The translations under genes were made by a program, and so were the position numbers. The notes below the pieces were generated by a model that was not told where the DNA came from, did no database searches, and saw only the letters and a list, made by a program, of their open reading frames with translations. DNA of 64,000 nucleotides from Bacillus pumilus (lineage in GTDB: Bacteria; Bacillota; Bacilli; Bacillales; Bacillaceae): assembly GCF_002744245.1 (NCBI RefSeq), contig NZ_NKHG01000118.1, positions 53,635-117,634 on the forward strand. Direction: 5' to 3'. This document shows positions 9,899 to 17,980 of the stretch, piece by piece (the stretch's first letter is position 1; every line of letters begins with the position of its first letter).

Positions 9899-9918
9899 GT
9901 GTTGCTCCATTTAGACAC
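9899..9918. promoter_or_regulatory. Possible upstream activator site
   Basis: GTGT and ACAC form a dyad separated by 12 bases, about 65 bp upstream of the -24 element. This is a plausible place for the activator to bind, but the arms are only four bases and the call is weak. Confidence 0.25.
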
Positions 9919-9980
9919 ACTTTGTTATAAAACGTAGCACCGATTCCAATACGGAAACCGTTTATGCCGCTGTTTTTCAC

Positions 9981-9998
9981 TTGGCACGCTTCTTGCAT
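9981..9998 (+). promoter_or_regulatory. Sigma-54 (-24/-12) promoter
   Basis: TTGGCACGCTTCTTGCAT matches the consensus TTGGCAC-N5-TTGCA with no mismatch, and lies 55 bp before the aldehyde dehydrogenase start. The divergent gene encodes a sigma-54 activator. Sigma-54 promoters are rare in Bacillus, so this pairing is strong evidence of function. Confidence 0.95.
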
Positions 9999-10052
9999 TT
10001 ATTAGTGATGAAGACCATCTCTTCAAATAATCATGATGAAAGGGGCGAAAAA

Positions 10053-11528
10053 ATGAAAAAAACGTATCAGTTGTACATTGGTGGACGATGGGTAAATGCT
10101 GTCGGAGGACAGACCTTTGAATCCCTAAATCCCAGTACAGGCGAAGTAAATGCGATTGTACAGAAAGCAGAGAAAGAGGATGTTGATCGCGCAGTACAAG
10201 CTGCTAAACATGCATTTGAAAGCGGAAGCTGGCGTCATATGAGTCCGAGTGACAGAGGGCGTTTATTATATAAGCTCGCTCAAAAAATGGCAGACCATGC
10301 TGACTCCCTTGCGGAAATAGAGTCCAACGACAACGGACTGCTGATCAATGAAACAAGACATATTGCAATACCCGCCACAATTGATGTTCTTGAGTTTTAC
10401 GCGGGGCTTGCGAATAAAGTGCAGGGGGATACATTATCTTCTCCAGATAATCGGCTTAATTTCACTTTAAGAGAGCCTGTAGGAGTCGTCGGAGCCATTG
10501 TTCCATGGAATTTTCCTTTAATGCTTACCATGTGGAAACTGGCTCCTGCTCTCGCAGCCGGTAATACAATTGTGATTAAACCAGCAGAGCAGACACCCGT
10601 CAGTATTCTCGAATTGATGTCACTTTGTGAGGAAGTCGGTATTCCGGAGGGTGTTGTGAACGTTGTAACCGGTTTCGGTGACGCCGGCGAGGCCCTCGTT
10701 TCAAATCCTGATGTAGCAAAAATTGCTTTTACAGGGTCAACATCCACAGGACAGCTGATTCTCAAGAGTGCCAGTACAACGTTAAAACCGGTAACTGTGG
10801 AGCTTGGCGGAAAATCGCCAAATATCGTGTTCGACGACACAGATATTGAAGATGCCGTTAATGGCTCGATGTTCGGAATTTATTTTGCTCAAGGTCAAGT
10901 TTGCGCTTCTGGTTCCCGCTTGTTTGTTCAGGATTCTGTGTACGACGAATTCATGGATATTTTTGTGAGAAAAGTGCAATCAATTCAAGTCGGCCAGGCA
11001 TTGGATCCGGCCTCACAAATGGGTCCCCAAATTTCACAGGAACACCTGCAATCGATAGAAGAATATGTAGCGGCCGGTTTAGAAGAAGGAGCCCGCCTCG
11101 TAACTGGCGGGGAACGATTCACCTCCGCAGGGAACGGAAACTTTTATACACCGACTGTCTTCGAAAATGTAACGAACCAAATGAAAATTGCAAGAGAGGA
11201 AATTTTCGGTCCGGTCGTTTCGGTTCTCCGTTTCAAAGATGAGGAAGACGCTCTGCAAAAGGCGAATGACACTGTTTACGGCCTTGCCTCAGGCGTTTGG
11301 ACAAATGATATCAAACGCGCAATGAGAATGGCAAAAGGCATAAAAGCAGGCACTGTGTATGTTAATACGTACAACATGCTGGACAGTACAGCGCCATTTG
11401 GCGGTGTAAAGCAAAGCGGATTCGGCAGAGAACTCGGAATGCAGGCGATTGACATGTACACCCATCTGAAACACGTCTGGGTTGATCTCAATAAAAAAGG
11501 CGAAGGTCTTAACTGGTTTCAGCTTTAA
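10053..11528 (+). CDS. NAD(P)-dependent aldehyde dehydrogenase (sigma-54 operon, gene 1)
   Basis: This 491-residue ALDH has the catalytic glutamate Glu250 in VELGGKSPNI and the nucleophile Cys284 in QGQVCASGSR. The N-anchor motif PWNFPL is present. It oxidises an aldehyde to an acid, and the paralog group includes betaine-, aryl- and indole-acetaldehyde dehydrogenases. ATG 10053 follows AAAGGGGCG; the longer in-frame TTG at 9981 lies within the promoter and is rejected. It is followed closely by an aminotransferase and a permease. This context suggests uptake and transamination of an amine or omega-amino acid, then oxidation of the resulting aldehyde. Confidence 0.85.
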   Translation: MKKTYQLYIGGRWVNAVGGQTFESLNPSTGEVNAIVQKAEKEDVDRAVQAAKHAFESGSWRHMSPSDRGRLLYKLAQKMADHADSLAEIESNDNGLLINETRHIAIPATIDVLEFYAGLANKVQGDTLSSPDNRLNFTLREPVGVVGAIVPWNFPLMLTMWKLAPALAAGNTIVIKPAEQTPVSILELMSLCEEVGIPEGVVNVVTGFGDAGEALVSNPDVAKIAFTGSTSTGQLILKSASTTLKPVTVELGGKSPNIVFDDTDIEDAVNGSMFGIYFAQGQVCASGSRLFVQDSVYDEFMDIFVRKVQSIQVGQALDPASQMGPQISQEHLQSIEEYVAAGLEEGARLVTGGERFTSAGNGNFYTPTVFENVTNQMKIAREEIFGPVVSVLRFKDEEDALQKANDTVYGLASGVWTNDIKRAMRMAKGIKAGTVYVNTYNMLDSTAPFGGVKQSGFGRELGMQAIDMYTHLKHVWVDLNKKGEGLNWFQL

Positions 11529-11558
11529 TTTTTTTTAGGATACAGGGAGGAATGGAGT

Positions 11559-12938
11559 ATGAATCCGATTATTAATCAGCACACAGCCAACATGAAAGAA
11601 TTAACAGAAATGGATAAAAAACATTATCTACATCCGACAACCCCGCCAAAATTTCATTTTCAAAACGGTCCCTCAGTCATTTTTTCTGAGGCAAAAGGCA
11701 TCTATCTGAAAGATATAGAAGGAAAAGAACGAATTGACGGCGTTTCTATGCTATGGAATGTCAACCTTGGCTATGGAAATGAAGAGCTGGCAGAGGCAGC
11801 AAAACAGCAAATGCTTACTCTTCCGTATGCATCTTCATTTTCCGGTCAATCCAATAAACCTGCTATTTATTTAGCTGAAAAGATAGCATCCCTTACACCT
11901 GGCGATTTGAATGTTATTTTCTTTACTTCTGGCGGATCAGAATCAAATGACACAGCCTTTAAGCTTGCACGATTTTATTGGAAGCTCCAAGGTAAACCGG
12001 AACGCACAAAGATTATCGGGCTTGAACAGGGCTTTCATGGCGTTACAATGGGCGCAACGAGCGCGACAGGCATAGAGGGCTTTCAAAAATTCACGACGTC
12101 TAATTCACAGAACTTCCTCACAGCCGCCGCACATCAGCTGAAGTGTGAGCTTGGGGATCGAAAAGCCCCTCACTACGCCCGTTCAATCCGCGGTCTTATC
12201 GAATCAGAAGGTGCAGATACAATCGCCGCGGTCATTTTAGAACCAATTCAGGGAGCCGGAGGTGTTATCTTCCCGCCGGATGGCTATTTGCAGGCTGTTC
12301 GCAAGCTGTGTGACGAGTATGGCATCTTGCTGATTGCAGATGAAGTCATTTGCGGATTTGGACGGACAGGAAAAATGTTCGGTATTGACCATTCTGACAT
12401 AGTTCCAGATTTCCTTTGTGTAGCCAAAGGAATCTCAAGCGGCTATGCTCATCTCGGAGGAGTTATCATGCGAGAACATGTAAGAGAAGCGTTTGTCAAT
12501 TCAGATGAAATGATGTTTCATGGCTTCACTTACAGCGGGCACCCTTCAGCTTGCGCAGTCGGATTAAAAACATTAGAAATTATGGAACGAGACCAGCTGG
12601 TTGAAAACAGCAGACTTCGCGGAGAAGAAATGCTGAAAGGGCTTCAATACTTGGAACACACACATAAACACGTGACAAAAGTCAGAGGGTTGGGATTACT
12701 CGGAGGTCTCGAATTATTCAAGGACCCGGAAAGCGGCACTCCATTTGATCCGTCTAAACATGCGGCAGCAAAATATATTGATATCTGCTTTGAAAAAGGC
12801 CTTCAACTTCGCTACTTTGACTGGAGAGGTACCAACACCGTTGCCATTGCTCCGCCTCTGATCATTACGAAAGAACAAGTGGAAGACATCATCAACATCA
12901 TGTCTGATGCTTTAACTGCTTTTGAAAAATCATGTTAA
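11559..12938 (+). CDS. Class III (omega) aminotransferase, PLP-dependent
   Basis: This 459-residue protein has the class III layout: SGGSESNDTAFKLAR for PLP-phosphate binding, EPIQGAGG, ADEVICGFGRTGK, and the Schiff-base lysine Lys290 in VAKGISSGY. Such enzymes move the terminal amino group of amines or omega-amino acids to pyruvate or a similar acceptor, giving an aldehyde. The upstream ALDH (30 bp away) would then oxidise the product. GGGAGG precedes ATG 11559. The exact substrate (tyramine, putrescine, GABA or beta-alanine are options) cannot be decided by eye. Confidence 0.85.
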   Translation: MNPIINQHTANMKELTEMDKKHYLHPTTPPKFHFQNGPSVIFSEAKGIYLKDIEGKERIDGVSMLWNVNLGYGNEELAEAAKQQMLTLPYASSFSGQSNKPAIYLAEKIASLTPGDLNVIFFTSGGSESNDTAFKLARFYWKLQGKPERTKIIGLEQGFHGVTMGATSATGIEGFQKFTTSNSQNFLTAAAHQLKCELGDRKAPHYARSIRGLIESEGADTIAAVILEPIQGAGGVIFPPDGYLQAVRKLCDEYGILLIADEVICGFGRTGKMFGIDHSDIVPDFLCVAKGISSGYAHLGGVIMREHVREAFVNSDEMMFHGFTYSGHPSACAVGLKTLEIMERDQLVENSRLRGEEMLKGLQYLEHTHKHVTKVRGLGLLGGLELFKDPESGTPFDPSKHAAAKYIDICFEKGLQLRYFDWRGTNTVAIAPPLIITKEQVEDIINIMSDALTAFEKSC

Positions 12939-12953
12939 AGACTCGCTAATTAT

Positions 12954-12987
12954 GTAGCCATGAGCCTCAAAAGCCATGGCTACTTTT
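12954..12987 (+). terminator. Stem-loop between aminotransferase and permease genes
   Basis: GTAGCCATG pairs perfectly with CATGGCTAC around a 12-base loop and is followed by TTTT. The permease ribosome site lies just after it. It could act as a partial terminator or mRNA-stability element that lowers permease expression relative to the enzymes. Confidence 0.5.
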
Positions 12988-13008
12988 CAAAGGAGGTATC
13001 CTCTTGGA

Positions 13009-14364
13009 ATGAAATCTAACAATACGCCGCCGGACAGCAGCGGCTTAAAGAAAGTAATGAGAACGAGAGATCTTGTTATCTTCGGGATGGTGTTTATGGC
13101 TCCTGTTTCTGCTCAAACTTTATTCGCCGAACTGTCCAGCGTATCATCCAATCATGCCGTGCTCTCGTATTTGGTTGCACTGGCTGCAATGTTTTTTACA
13201 GCATTGAGCTACGGAAAGATGGCGGGAACGTTTTCTTCAGCTGGCTCTACCTACAGTTATACGGCAAAAGCCATTCATCCGATTGCGGGCTTCATTGCCG
13301 GATGGGGCATATTGCTTGATTATCTACTGATGCCAATCTTGCTCTGTAAGTTGAGCGCTGTTTATGCGTTAGAGCTGTTTCCTGGTGTTCCATTTTGGGT
13401 CATGCTGCTAGTTTTTTTCCTCCCAGTTACAATTAGCAATTTTTTGGGTGCCGCTATTTCGTCTATTGTAAACATCATCATGACAGCTATTATGATCATC
13501 AGCTTGTTGCTGTTCGTGAGCTTCGCTATCAAACATATATCGGGAACAGACGGGATGCAGGGCATTTTTACCTTCGAAGGTTTATATCAAGCTGATACTT
13601 TTTCCTTTCAGGCCATGATGTCAGGTGCTTCTATTGCTGTTCTGTCTTACTTAGGGTTTGATGCAGTGACAACAATGGCGGAAGATTCCACTGTAAAGGG
13701 AAAGATGGTCGGGAGGGCCGCAGTCATTGCTTTATTTATGAGCGCATTTTTGTATTGTATCCAAGCTTACTTTGCAACACTGATTACGCAAACAGTCGGC
13801 ACTTTTAAATCTCCTGACACCGCTTTTTTCGAAATTGCACAAACAGTCGGCGGAAACAGCCTGGCTCTCTTGGTCACACTCGTTATTTCCATTTCCGGAA
13901 TTTCCACAGCATTGGCCGGACAGGCTTCAGCATCGCGGATTATCTTCAGTATGGCACGGGACAAACGCCTTCCTGCCAGCTTTTCCAAATTGCATCCAAG
14001 ATTTAAAACACCATATATTAGCATATTAACATTGGCCGTTCTCGGTTACTTGGGCGCCGTGTGTATTCCGTTAAGCATAGTCTATACGATTATGGTATTT
14101 GGCGGATTAATCGGATTCATATGTGTTAATTTATCTGTCATTTCTGAATTTTCAATAAAGAGGAGGAAAATGATGGGGCTTGGCTTTTTTAGTCATTTTT
14201 TATTTCCTGCCATCGGGTTTCTGATTAGCACATATATTCTTTTCAGTATGGATGTGATCGGAAAAACAGTTGGTGTTTTATGGCTCATTTTCGGTTTGGT
14301 GATACTCGGACTGACGGAAAATGGTATTAAAATAAAAGAGATCAGCATTGATGAATTTCAATAG
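13009..14364 (+). CDS. APC-family amino acid/amine permease
   Basis: This 451-residue protein has about twelve membrane helices and the APC-family start pattern (VIFGMVFMAPVSAQTLFA, then an AGSTYSYTAK segment in the third helix). It probably imports the substrate of the aminotransferase. ATG 13009 is chosen because AAAGGAGG lies about 12 bp upstream; ATG 12976 is in frame but lacks a ribosome site and falls in the preceding hairpin. The substrate is not predictable from sequence. Confidence 0.8.
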   Translation: MKSNNTPPDSSGLKKVMRTRDLVIFGMVFMAPVSAQTLFAELSSVSSNHAVLSYLVALAAMFFTALSYGKMAGTFSSAGSTYSYTAKAIHPIAGFIAGWGILLDYLLMPILLCKLSAVYALELFPGVPFWVMLLVFFLPVTISNFLGAAISSIVNIIMTAIMIISLLLFVSFAIKHISGTDGMQGIFTFEGLYQADTFSFQAMMSGASIAVLSYLGFDAVTTMAEDSTVKGKMVGRAAVIALFMSAFLYCIQAYFATLITQTVGTFKSPDTAFFEIAQTVGGNSLALLVTLVISISGISTALAGQASASRIIFSMARDKRLPASFSKLHPRFKTPYISILTLAVLGYLGAVCIPLSIVYTIMVFGGLIGFICVNLSVISEFSIKRRKMMGLGFFSHFLFPAIGFLISTYILFSMDVIGKTVGVLWLIFGLVILGLTENGIKIKEISIDEFQ

Positions 14365-14433
14365 AATCCTTCAAATAACTGCTTGACTTGGCTCTGCTAT
14401 CATCTGGCATTCGTATATCTCACGCAAATTGAA

Positions 14434-14470
14434 ACAAAGAGCCTAAGAAACGATTTCTTAGGCTCTTTGT
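14434..14470. terminator. Bidirectional terminator after the sigma-54 operon
   Basis: A perfect 17-bp stem, ACAAAGAGCCTAAGAAA with TTTCTTAGGCTCTTTGT, has a 3-base loop. It lies between the permease and the decayed nitroreductase on the other strand. Confidence 0.85.
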
Positions 14471-14471
14471 A

Positions 14472-15024
14472 TTACTTCCATTGTGCAATTCTTTCAACTG
14501 GGAGACGGTACGAAGCAAATCCTTCTTCAGCTGCTCTACCAATAGAGAGAAGCATATCCGGTTCATAGTGCTCTTTTTCCAGCCCGAATGCTTCAGCGAT
14601 ACTTTCTTTGTCGTAGCCCCCGATCGGTTTGTATCGTAACCGTGAGCGCGTGCTGTCAATCCTTTCAATTGTCTGTCTTTTACCTCTTGCGGCATATAAC
14701 CCATCTCTACGGCTTTTGAATAAATTTCTTCTAAATAGTCGGCATTGTTCATATCTGCAAATACTGCGATGACAGTAGAAGACGTGTTAACTTGTGTTTG
14801 ATTGAATTTGGCAAGAGCTGAAAGCATTTCTTTGCCTTTTTGGCTTTCAATGACAAGGAATCCCCAAGGCTGTGCGTTAAATGATGATGGCGCAGTAGTC
14901 GCTTCCTCTATAATATGAGAGTCATCTCTTCTTTGCTGATTTTGACGGTTGGATCATCGCTGCGGATGGAACGACGGCCTTTCATAATCTCCTTAAAATC
15001 GTTTGTTTTTAAAGCAGTCCCCAT
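14472..15024 (-). pseudogene. ydgI: Decayed YdgI-type NAD(P)H nitroreductase
   Basis: Three frames on the minus strand together spell a YdgI-like nitroreductase. The first is TNDFKEIMKGRRSIRSDDP near the start, the second IEEATTAPSSFNAQPWGFLVIE through EVKDRQLKGL, and the third PIGGYDKESIAEAFGLEKE to the stop at 14472. There is a frameshift near 14925 and another near 14635. An in-frame deletion joins KGLT directly to ARAHGYDTN, removing about 30 residues present in YdgI. The FMN-binding protein cannot be made. The gene sits between the two catabolic modules and is probably a relic of the insertion history. Confidence 0.8.
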
Positions 15025-15089
15025 GTCAAAACGCTTCGCAATCGCATGAGCAAGATTTACCGGAAAAATTAGACACAGTCTAAATTTGA

Positions 15090-15482
15090 TTAATTCTTGT
15101 TTTTATATCTCTGATGAATATTATTTTTTTTGTATGTCCCTGCTTCACTGAATTCTATTATCTCCAGTGATAAAGCCAAATAACGTGTGTTAAAAAGTTC
15201 TGAAAAATGCTCTGTCATCTCAGAAAAGATAGCATCCCCCACTGCTCTCTTCTCCTCTATCGTACGGCCGGCACCAATCTTTAGCGCCGTGTGAACAAAA
15301 GAATCGTCCTCTGTCCCATCGGCAACAACATAGTCTGTCAGCTCAATAGCCCTCGTTCTAATTCCGCCTGTTGGAAACACTCCACCTTGAGCTATGACAG
15401 CCTGATTGATATTTCGTAAAAGCTTAGTCATATTTGCTTCTTTTTTTATATTATCTGTGTATTCAACAATAATATGAGGCAA
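15090..15482 (-). CDS. hpaF: 5-carboxymethyl-2-hydroxymuconate isomerase
   Basis: This 130-residue protein has the CHMI family start PHIIVEYTDNI, with the catalytic proline following the initiator. The segment LKIGAGR is also typical. The enzyme isomerises 5-carboxymethyl-2-hydroxymuconate to its 2-oxo form in homoprotocatechuate breakdown. The start is TTG 15482 behind AAGGAGGG with 8 bp spacing. It is the last gene of the hpa operon, 14 bp after hpaG2. Confidence 0.88.
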   Translation of the reverse strand: MPHIIVEYTDNIKKEANMTKLLRNINQAVIAQGGVFPTGGIRTRAIELTDYVVADGTEDDSFVHTALKIGAGRTIEEKRAVGDAIFSEMTEHFSELFNTRYLALSLEIIEFSEAGTYKKNNIHQRYKNKN

Positions 15483-15496
15483 GTGTTTCTCCCTCC

Positions 15497-16297
15497 TTAC
15501 AGATTGGAAGATGATTTAATTCCCAAGCTCTTTTTTCTTTCAAGTGCCTCATCCCCGACAATGTAATTGATAAGCCTTCCGATGCCCTCTATTTCAGTCA
15601 CAACCTCGTCCCCAACCTTTGTGTCTACTGTTCCCTTTGGAGTTCCTGTCAGAATGATATCGCCTTTTCCAAGGGTCATAAAGGATGAAATATACTCTAT
15701 TAAGAATGGAATATCAAAGACCATGTCTTTTGTTGTGCCTTCTTGGGTTTTCACGCCATTGACATAGGTTCTCATTGCCAGATTCATAGGGTTGGCAATG
15801 TCTTCCTTATCGACTAACCAAGGACCAATCGGTGTGCATGTATCTCTGTTTTTCACTCTGAGATTCGGGCGGTAATAGTTTTCAAGGTAGTCGCGAAGCG
15901 CGTAATCATTTGCGATTGTATACCCTTGTACATAGTTATAGGCTTCTTCTTTTTTAATATGCTTTCCTGATTTACCGATCACAACCGCCAATTCACACTC
16001 ATAATGCATGTAAGTCACATCAGCGGGTCTCCGAGTTTCAGCTCGATGTCCCACGAATGTGTTTGGCCCTTTTAAAAAAATGAGCGGTTCTTTCGGCGCT
16101 TTAAACGCCAGTTCGCTTGCATGGTCGGCAAAATTCAGCCCTAAGGCAAAAACCGTTCTGGGAGCGACTGGCGGCAACCAAACAGCCTCATTTTCTTTTA
16201 TTGTACGGCCATTATTCAGAGTCATAATTCCCTCATCTGACACACTCGCTTCATGAATCGCACCTTTATAAGCAATGCGCGCTCTTTTCATAACCAT
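15497..16297 (-). CDS. hpaG2: HpaG-type decarboxylase/isomerase subunit, C-terminal-like (HpaG2)
   Basis: This 266-residue protein has the fumarylacetoacetate-hydrolase fold. It shows FALGLNFADHASE, acidic metal ligands in HYECELAVVIGK, a later NDYALRD, and GTPKGTVDTKVGD. In E. coli HpaG is one chain with two such halves; here they are separate genes, this one being the C-terminal type. It acts on 5-oxopent-3-ene-1,2,5-tricarboxylate and its decarboxylated product. ATG 16297 follows GGAGGAGGGG. Its start overlaps the end of hpaG1 by 10 bp, so translation is likely coupled. Confidence 0.85.
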   Translation of the reverse strand: MVMKRARIAYKGAIHEASVSDEGIMTLNNGRTIKENEAVWLPPVAPRTVFALGLNFADHASELAFKAPKEPLIFLKGPNTFVGHRAETRRPADVTYMHYECELAVVIGKSGKHIKKEEAYNYVQGYTIANDYALRDYLENYYRPNLRVKNRDTCTPIGPWLVDKEDIANPMNLAMRTYVNGVKTQEGTTKDMVFDIPFLIEYISSFMTLGKGDIILTGTPKGTVDTKVGDEVVTEIEGIGRLINYIVGDEALERKKSLGIKSSSNL

Positions 16298-17067
16298 TCC
16301 CCTCCTCCACCTGTGATGCTATGCTGTAACGAACCAATGCTGGGAATTTGAATTGTAATACTATCCCCTCTTTTGGCAGAAGGCGACCGTAATGGTACAC
16401 CCGCAATCAGCACATCACCAGGTGAGAGTGTCATAAATTCAGTCACATCGGCAATCAACTTAGGAACAGACCGTATCATCTCAGACGTGTTGTATTGCTG
16501 CTCAAGCGTTCCATTAATAAACAGCGAAACTGTCAGTTGATTAGGATCTTGAATAGCGGATTTGCTCGTAATCCAAGGGCCTATCGGACAAAACGAATCC
16601 CCGCATTTTTGACGGACTGCCGGCCTGAATACACTATCATTCGGAATGCTGATATCATTGACAATCGTATAGCCGGATACATAATCGAGCGCATCTTCTT
16701 GCTGAACCCTGCACGCCGTTTTTCCAATTACAACACCGAGTCCGGGTCCCATGCTAAGTGAATCTGTGTCTGGCGGCATTGGAACGAAAGCATTTGGCCC
16801 GGTCACTGTATTTTGTGGTTTCATATACAACACCGGGGCTTTCGGCGGCTTTTGATAAGGTTTTTCATATAAAACGTCACCAAGCCCACTAATATCCTGC
16901 TCCAGATTTAACGCAACTCCGTAAACTGTACCGACCTCAGGGGCGTCAATGGCCGTGTTCTTCAAGTCATATTTCTTGCTGTCCTTTATGATTGTCTGGC
17001 CATTTTCCTGTAAAGCCGCTGTTGTCATGAAGCTGTTATCTCGAAATTTCACAAAAATCTCCGTCAT
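16288..17067 (-). CDS. hpaG1: HpaG-type subunit, N-terminal-like (HpaG1)
   Basis: This 259-residue protein is a second FAH-fold protein (VYGVALNLEQDI, PVLYMKPQNT, SMGPGLGVVIGK, NDISIPNDS). The motif MGPGLGVVIG stands where catalytic FAH domains usually carry acidic metal ligands (E.E). This suggests a weaker or specialised active site, as in the N-terminal half of HpaG. It overlaps the FAD-synthetase-like gene by 4 bp and hpaG2 by 10 bp. The two HpaG proteins probably form one enzyme. Confidence 0.8.
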   Translation of the reverse strand: MTEIFVKFRDNSFMTTAALQENGQTIIKDSKKYDLKNTAIDAPEVGTVYGVALNLEQDISGLGDVLYEKPYQKPPKAPVLYMKPQNTVTGPNAFVPMPPDTDSLSMGPGLGVVIGKTACRVQQEDALDYVSGYTIVNDISIPNDSVFRPAVRQKCGDSFCPIGPWITSKSAIQDPNQLTVSLFINGTLEQQYNTSEMIRSVPKLIADVTEFMTLSPGDVLIAGVPLRSPSAKRGDSITIQIPSIGSLQHSITGGGGEWL

Positions 17068-17921
17068 AGGTATGCTCCTTTCAAACCGACAGTTTCCTCA
17101 CGTATTTGTTCAATCCATTTAATGGATGCTGATTGTCCCAGAGAGCATGTATGATTGCCGCATCCGTTAACACGGAGAACGGTGCTGCCTTTTTCCACCC
17201 TGCACCATCCCTCTATAGACGTGTTCTCTTGAGAAATCTTGACTCGGTACATTCCCTCCTCAGGCAGAAAATAGCTTGCATATCTTAGCATCAATATAAG
17301 CTGATTGCTCTTCCCGAATTTTTGGGAAGCTAGAACCGTGCAGTTGACTTGATAAAAGTCTCCTAAATACTCTGGGATATGCCTGACACTGCCTGTCATC
17401 AGAAGCTCTCGAATTTTCGATGAACTGATTTTATTCATTTGAAAGGCCAGCTGGGGGACAATCGTGAGGTCATATTTCCCTTTGGAAGCCTCTCTTAATG
17501 TATCTGTATTGCCAGTTCCTCCTTTTCCAAAAGAGAAATCAAATCCAACAACCACCTGTTTGCAGTTTAGTTCATAAATAAACCGTTTAATAAATAGATC
17601 TGGGGCGATATCTGCGAAGGCTTGATTAAAACGAATGACATACACTGCATCTGCCCCTTCAGCCTCAAAGGTCTCTACTTTTTCAGGAAGCGGCGTTAAA
17701 TACCGTCTGATGGCTTTATGCGGTGTAATGATTTGGCTTGGATGCCTGTCAAATGTCATCACCTTAAAAGCCAACCCTTTTTGGCGGGCCAATGCTCTCG
17801 CTTGGCGCAGCAACTGTTTATGCCCAAGGTGGACGCCATCGAAAAAACCGAGAGCCATGACACAGGGCTGATGAACGCTTTGTCCGTGTGAGGAAGGGAT
17901 GCTCAATTCAATGACCTCCAT
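17064..17921 (-). CDS. RibF-like FAD synthetase without a recognisable riboflavin-kinase site
   Basis: This 285-residue protein has the N-terminal FMN adenylyltransferase domain of RibF. It shows GFFDGVHLGHKQLL, TFDRHPS, VVGFDFSFGKGGTG and ISSSKIRELL. The C-terminal third aligns in outline with the riboflavin kinase domain (DFYQVNCTVLASQKFGKSN, then LPEEGMYRVKI). The PTAN motif that binds ATP and magnesium in real kinases is absent. I infer that it makes FAD from FMN and not FMN from riboflavin. Inside the hpa operon it would supply flavin for the monooxygenase HpaB. AAAGGAG precedes ATG 17921. Confidence 0.78.
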   Translation of the reverse strand: MEVIELSIPSSHGQSVHQPCVMALGFFDGVHLGHKQLLRQARALARQKGLAFKVMTFDRHPSQIITPHKAIRRYLTPLPEKVETFEAEGADAVYVIRFNQAFADIAPDLFIKRFIYELNCKQVVVGFDFSFGKGGTGNTDTLREASKGKYDLTIVPQLAFQMNKISSSKIRELLMTGSVRHIPEYLGDFYQVNCTVLASQKFGKSNQLILMLRYASYFLPEEGMYRVKISQENTSIEGWCRVEKGSTVLRVNGCGNHTCSLGQSASIKWIEQIREETVGLKGAYL

Positions 17922-17980
17922 TACGTCAGTCTCCTTTCAGCATAATTGATATCGTCATGATCGAACGCCAGTCCGTCAGC

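Noticed and set aside
9981..10052. Longer start for the sigma-54-operon aldehyde dehydrogenase (TTG 9981)
   Set aside because: This start falls on the -24 element of the promoter itself and has no ribosome site; ATG 10053 does.
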